Positions 61,487-64,000 of a stretch of DNA of 64,000 bases are shown here, piece by piece. Source of the stretch: Gemmatimonas phototrophica (lineage in GTDB: Bacteria > Gemmatimonadota > Gemmatimonadetes > Gemmatimonadales > Gemmatimonadaceae); NCBI RefSeq assembly GCF_000695095.2, contig NZ_CP011454.1, positions 4,402,001-4,466,000 of the forward strand, in the 5' to 3' direction. Below the pieces are notes generated by a model, which ran no database searches, was not told the origin of the DNA, and saw nothing but the letters and a program-made list of their open reading frames with translations. The translations under genes were made by a program, and so were the position numbers. Each line of letters begins with the position of its first letter. The stretch's first letter is position 1.

Positions 61487-62392
61487 ATGCGCACCACCCT
61501 GATGGCCCTGATCACCATTTCGTTGCTGGCAGCAGGCGCTAACGCCCAGACAACAGGGAGTGGTGGCACTGGCAATGCCGCGCAAGCCGCGCAGCGACAA
61601 GCCAACGCGAACAAGCCGCGCACCATTGAGGGCATCAACACAGTGTGGCTTGAGGAACTCACGCAGCCCGAGTTCCGCGACATGATCAAGGACGGCTACA
61701 CCACCGTACTCATTCTTACCGGAGGCGTCGAGAACAACGACGGCAACCTCCAGATGAACAAGCACAACATCAACAACAAGCTGCTGGGCGAGATGATCGC
61801 GCGCAAAATGGGGAAGACGCTCGTGGCGCCGCTGGTCACGCTGGAACCCGGCAATGCGGGCCCAAACATTCAGCCCGGCCGTGCCGGCCCCATGCTGTCA
61901 CAAGCCACGTATGCCGCGCTGTTGTTCGACATGGGTAATTACCTGCGCAGCATGGGCTTCAAGGAGATCTATTACCTGGGCGACAGCGGCGGCAATGCGC
62001 GCGGCATGCAGAGCGCGTCGGATTCACTCACGAAGCTGTACGCCGAGAGTCCCGACAAGGTGGTCTTCAAGCACATCCCGGAGTACTACAACCACACCAG
62101 CGTGGTGCAACCGTACATCCAGAACGAGCTCAAGATTCCCGAAGGGATCAAAATTGGTGCGAGCTCCGGCACCAGCGGGCTGCACGAAGAGCTGGGCATT
62201 GACGCCACCATGGCGCTCGTCGATCCGCAGTCCATCCGCTTTGCGCAGCGCGTCAAGGCCGGCCAGGCCGAAATCAACGGCATCAAGTTCGAATCACTGG
62301 CATGGCTGCAGGAGCTCGGTCGCAAGGTGGCGGAGCTGCGGATGAATACCACCATCAAGGCGATTGAGGCGTATCGGGCGACCTGGCGTTGA
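61487..62392 (+). CDS. exported creatininase-family protein with altered metal ligands
   Basis: 301 residues. A signal peptide ends near GANAQ, so it is exported, which is unusual for the family. The creatininase fold is suggested by VLILTGGVENNDGNLQMNKHN (75-94), GFKEIYYLGDSGGNARGM (158-174) and SGLHEELGIDATMALVDP. In the classic enzyme the first motif is ExH...D and the second GHGGN. Here E82 is kept, but the ExH His is Asn 84, and GHGGN is GDSGGN with Ser for His. The two-metal site of creatininase is therefore probably not formed in the usual way. It may bind another ion or have lost catalysis. It lies 81 bp after the kinase gene. Confidence 0.5.
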   Translation: MRTTLMALITISLLAAGANAQTTGSGGTGNAAQAAQRQANANKPRTIEGINTVWLEELTQPEFRDMIKDGYTTVLILTGGVENNDGNLQMNKHNINNKLLGEMIARKMGKTLVAPLVTLEPGNAGPNIQPGRAGPMLSQATYAALLFDMGNYLRSMGFKEIYYLGDSGGNARGMQSASDSLTKLYAESPDKVVFKHIPEYYNHTSVVQPYIQNELKIPEGIKIGASSGTSGLHEELGIDATMALVDPQSIRFAQRVKAGQAEINGIKFESLAWLQELGRKVAELRMNTTIKAIEAYRATWR

Positions 62393-62425
62393 GTGCCAAC
62401 GCGTTGACCGACACATACCCGCCCC

Positions 62426-62869
62426 CTATGACGTGGGCGGAATGACGGCCTGTGCCATGCCGACGTTGAACGGATCGCACCAGATGATCACGTGGGTGTA
62501 GCGCACGCCGGCCGGCACCTGGAAGGTATACCGCTGAGCGCCCGTGCGAGCCCGCAAGGCGGCAACGCGCAGCGGCTGTCCACGATTCGGATTGGCATCG
62601 GTGTTGAGATACACAAACGGCCCCGGCGTGCTGGCAATGGTAAAGTCGGGGGAGAAGTCGAGTTGCGCGACGCCTTTGTCAATCACCAGGGTTGCGGTGC
62701 CTGTCACGTTGTAGCCGGTTCGCGTGAAGGACGCCGTGACGCCAGTGCCGTTCGGCAGAGAACCATCGGGTGCAACAGGAGTGGCGTTGGGCGCCATGGG
62801 AGGTTCCGCGTTGCTGCAGGCGGCCACGACACCGAGTGCCAGCGTACCGATGGAGCGAATCAAACGCAT
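62426..62869 (-). CDS. DM13-domain lipoprotein
   Basis: 147 residues. Lipobox VVAAC near residue 18 follows a short signal peptide. The mature part fits a DM13 domain: TGYNVTGTATLVIDKGVAQL, DFSPDFTIASTPGPFVYLNT, RARTGAQRYTFQVPAGVRYT and HVIIWCDPFNVGMAQAVI. The single Cys in IIWCDPF matches the conserved Cys proposed to have a redox role in DM13 domains. It is an exported, membrane-anchored protein. It lies next to a DsbD-like gene on the same strand with 67 bp between, so a shared redox role is possible but unproved. Confidence 0.5.
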   Translation of the reverse strand: MRLIRSIGTLALGVVAACSNAEPPMAPNATPVAPDGSLPNGTGVTASFTRTGYNVTGTATLVIDKGVAQLDFSPDFTIASTPGPFVYLNTDANPNRGQPLRVAALRARTGAQRYTFQVPAGVRYTHVIIWCDPFNVGMAQAVIPPTS

Positions 62870-62936
62870 TGATCATGTCCCCGTGTTGAAGTGAGTGCCG
62901 TGAAACGGTGCCGGTACGACAACAGTGTGCAGCGGG

Positions 62937-64000
62937 TCAGTCGCTGGCGCTCGCGCCAGCCGCAGTGGCCCGGGTTACCGCGTCCATCACCTGCCCCGGC
63001 GTGAGGACCGCCGACAACACCTCCGCCTGGGAATTGGCCGCCGACGGGTACATCACATACAACGGCACGCCACTCCGCCCGAACGTCGCCAGCAGGCGGG
63101 TAATTTCCGCGTTGCGCGAGGTCCAGTCGGCACGCAGCAACACGACCTTCCCATTGGCAAAGGCCTGCTGCACGGCGTCGGTATGCAGTACCACGCGCTC
63201 GTTTACCTGACAGCTCAGGCACCAGGCGGCCGTGAAGTCCACGAACACGGCGCGCCCGGCTGCCCGTGCCTCCGCGACCCGCGCCGCCGACCACGGCTCC
63301 CACCCAACGGGCGTGGGGGCCGCCACCGGGGCGACCACCGGTTGCGAAGCCACCGCAAAGCCACCGCCCGCAATGGCCAGCCCTGCAAACGCCAAGGACA
63401 CCACGCTGCGGCGCGCGTGACCGGCCAACTGAGCGCGCCCAGCCATCCATCCGGCAAACGACACCACTACGCCAACCAGCAGGGCCAGCGACAGCTGGTC
63501 GGTACCCGCCTGTCGCCCGAGCACCCACAGCAGCCACACCACGGTCGCATACAACGGGAAGGCCAACAGCTGCTTGAATGTTTCGAGCCACGGACCCGGG
63601 CGCGGGAGCCGGCGCAGGAGCGATGGATTGCTGGCCAGCACCATGTACGGAGCGGCGAGCCCCAGCCCCAGTGAGGTAAACACGGCAAGACCAATTGCCG
63701 CGTGCTGCGTGAGCGCGTAACCAAGCGCGGCGCCCATGAACGGCGCCGTGCAGGGCGTGGCCACTACCACCGCCAGCAGTCCGGTGAGGAACGAGTCAAC
63801 GTAGCGCTCACCGCCGCCCACAGCGCCCAAACGCGTGAGGCTCATGCCCATGGTGAAGACACCACTCATGTTGAGGGCCAGCGCAAACACGACCAGCGCA
63901 AGCACGGTCACCACCGCCGGTGACTGCAAATGGAACCCCCACCCCAACTGTGCCCCGCCAGCCCGGAGGGCATACAGCGACCCGGCCAACACCCAGAAGG
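62937..64000 (-). CDS. DsbD-like thiol:disulfide interchange protein, 5' end outside the window
   Basis: The last 354 codons of a longer gene. The visible part has six hydrophobic helices of the DsbD/CcdA type with TPCTAPFMGAALGYA, holding one of the two membrane Cys; the other is expected at the equivalent place, possibly outside the window or replaced. A periplasmic thioredoxin domain (about the last 125 residues) has VFVDFTAAWCLSCQVNE with the active-site CLSC. The end has FGRSGVPLYVMYPS with the cis-Pro. DsbD moves electrons from cytoplasmic thioredoxin to the periplasm. The frame is open to the edge at 64000; the N-terminal DsbD-alpha domain may be upstream. Confidence 0.5.
   Translation of the reverse strand, partial: FWVLAGSLYALRAGGAQLGWGFHLQSPAVVTVLALVVFALALNMSGVFTMGMSLTRLGAVGGGERYVDSFLTGLLAVVVATPCTAPFMGAALGYALTQHAAIGLAVFTSLGLGLAAPYMVLASNPSLLRRLPRPGPWLETFKQLLAFPLYATVVWLLWVLGRQAGTDQLSLALLVGVVVSFAGWMAGRAQLAGHARRSVVSLAFAGLAIAGGGFAVASQPVVAPVAAPTPVGWEPWSAARVAEARAAGRAVFVDFTAAWCLSCQVNERVVLHTDAVQQAFANGKVVLLRADWTSRNAEITRLLATFGRSGVPLYVMYPSAANSQAEVLSAVLTPGQVMDAVTRATAAGASASD

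Noticed and set aside
1-64000. tRNA, rRNA, riboswitch, prophage or insertion sequence genes
   Set aside because: I looked for tRNA-like cloverleaf words, conserved rRNA words, and transposase or integrase motifs in the translated frames and saw none; a covariance-model search could still find a small RNA.

Overview
The window is GC-rich chromosomal DNA from a Gram-negative, outer-membrane-bearing bacterium. The mix of features suggests Gemmatimonadota: a SusC/SusD pair, many lipoproteins with a Cys lipobox, hybrid histidine kinases, and a Ser/Thr kinase fused to a TolB-like propeller. This is inference from gene content; there is no rRNA or marker gene to prove it. I found no tRNA, rRNA, CRISPR array, transposase, integrase or prophage gene. 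About 50 protein genes fill nearly all of the sequence, with frequent 1-4 bp start/stop overlaps.

Layout: 1-4.2 kb, minus strand: a frameshifted GMC oxidoreductase running off the left edge, a small membrane protein, an EamA exporter and a flippase-like membrane protein. 4.2-6.1 kb: a Tat-signal aminotransferase bracketed by two long, unrelated inverted repeats. 6.1-15.8 kb: HrpB helicase, an S41-like lipoprotein, an AlaX-type tRNA editing protein, a small beta-barrel, a DinB-like protein and transketolase. 15.8-27.4 kb: a probable five-gene minus-strand operon (ornithine cyclodeaminase-like, N-acyl-D-amino-acid deacylase, membrane hybrid histidine kinase, SusC, SusD), a divergent DadA-like FAD oxidoreductase, and an MFS transporter. 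Together these look like a system for sensing, importing and breaking down an N-acylated or D-amino-acid compound.

27.4-34.3 kb: rhomboid protease, RidA, and a signalling island of two paralogous HDOD proteins enclosing two histidine kinases. 34.4-37.5 kb: a cytochrome b562-like protein and a two-gene bc complex in which cytochrome b is fused to a diheme cytochrome c. 37.5-42.7 kb: a TonB receptor, a divergent lipoprotein sulfatase, and phenylalanine 4-monooxygenase bracketed by two copies of a ~105 bp palindrome. 42.8-45.6 kb: three envelope genes of unknown function. 45.6-50.1 kb: a polysaccharide cluster (three glycosyltransferases and a flippase). 50.2-57.3 kb: an esterase, a Ca2+/Na+ antiporter, and an exported peptide-degrading operon (M24, M1, amidohydrolase). 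57.3-64 kb: an NAD(P)-binding reductase, a DUF1269 protein, the Ser/Thr kinase, a creatininase-like protein, a DM13 lipoprotein and a DsbD-like protein running off the right edge.

The most unusual non-coding signal is a set of long inverted repeats, mostly of unrelated sequence, placed between genes. Most sit at convergent gene ends. Two genes (the aminotransferase and phhA) have one on each side.
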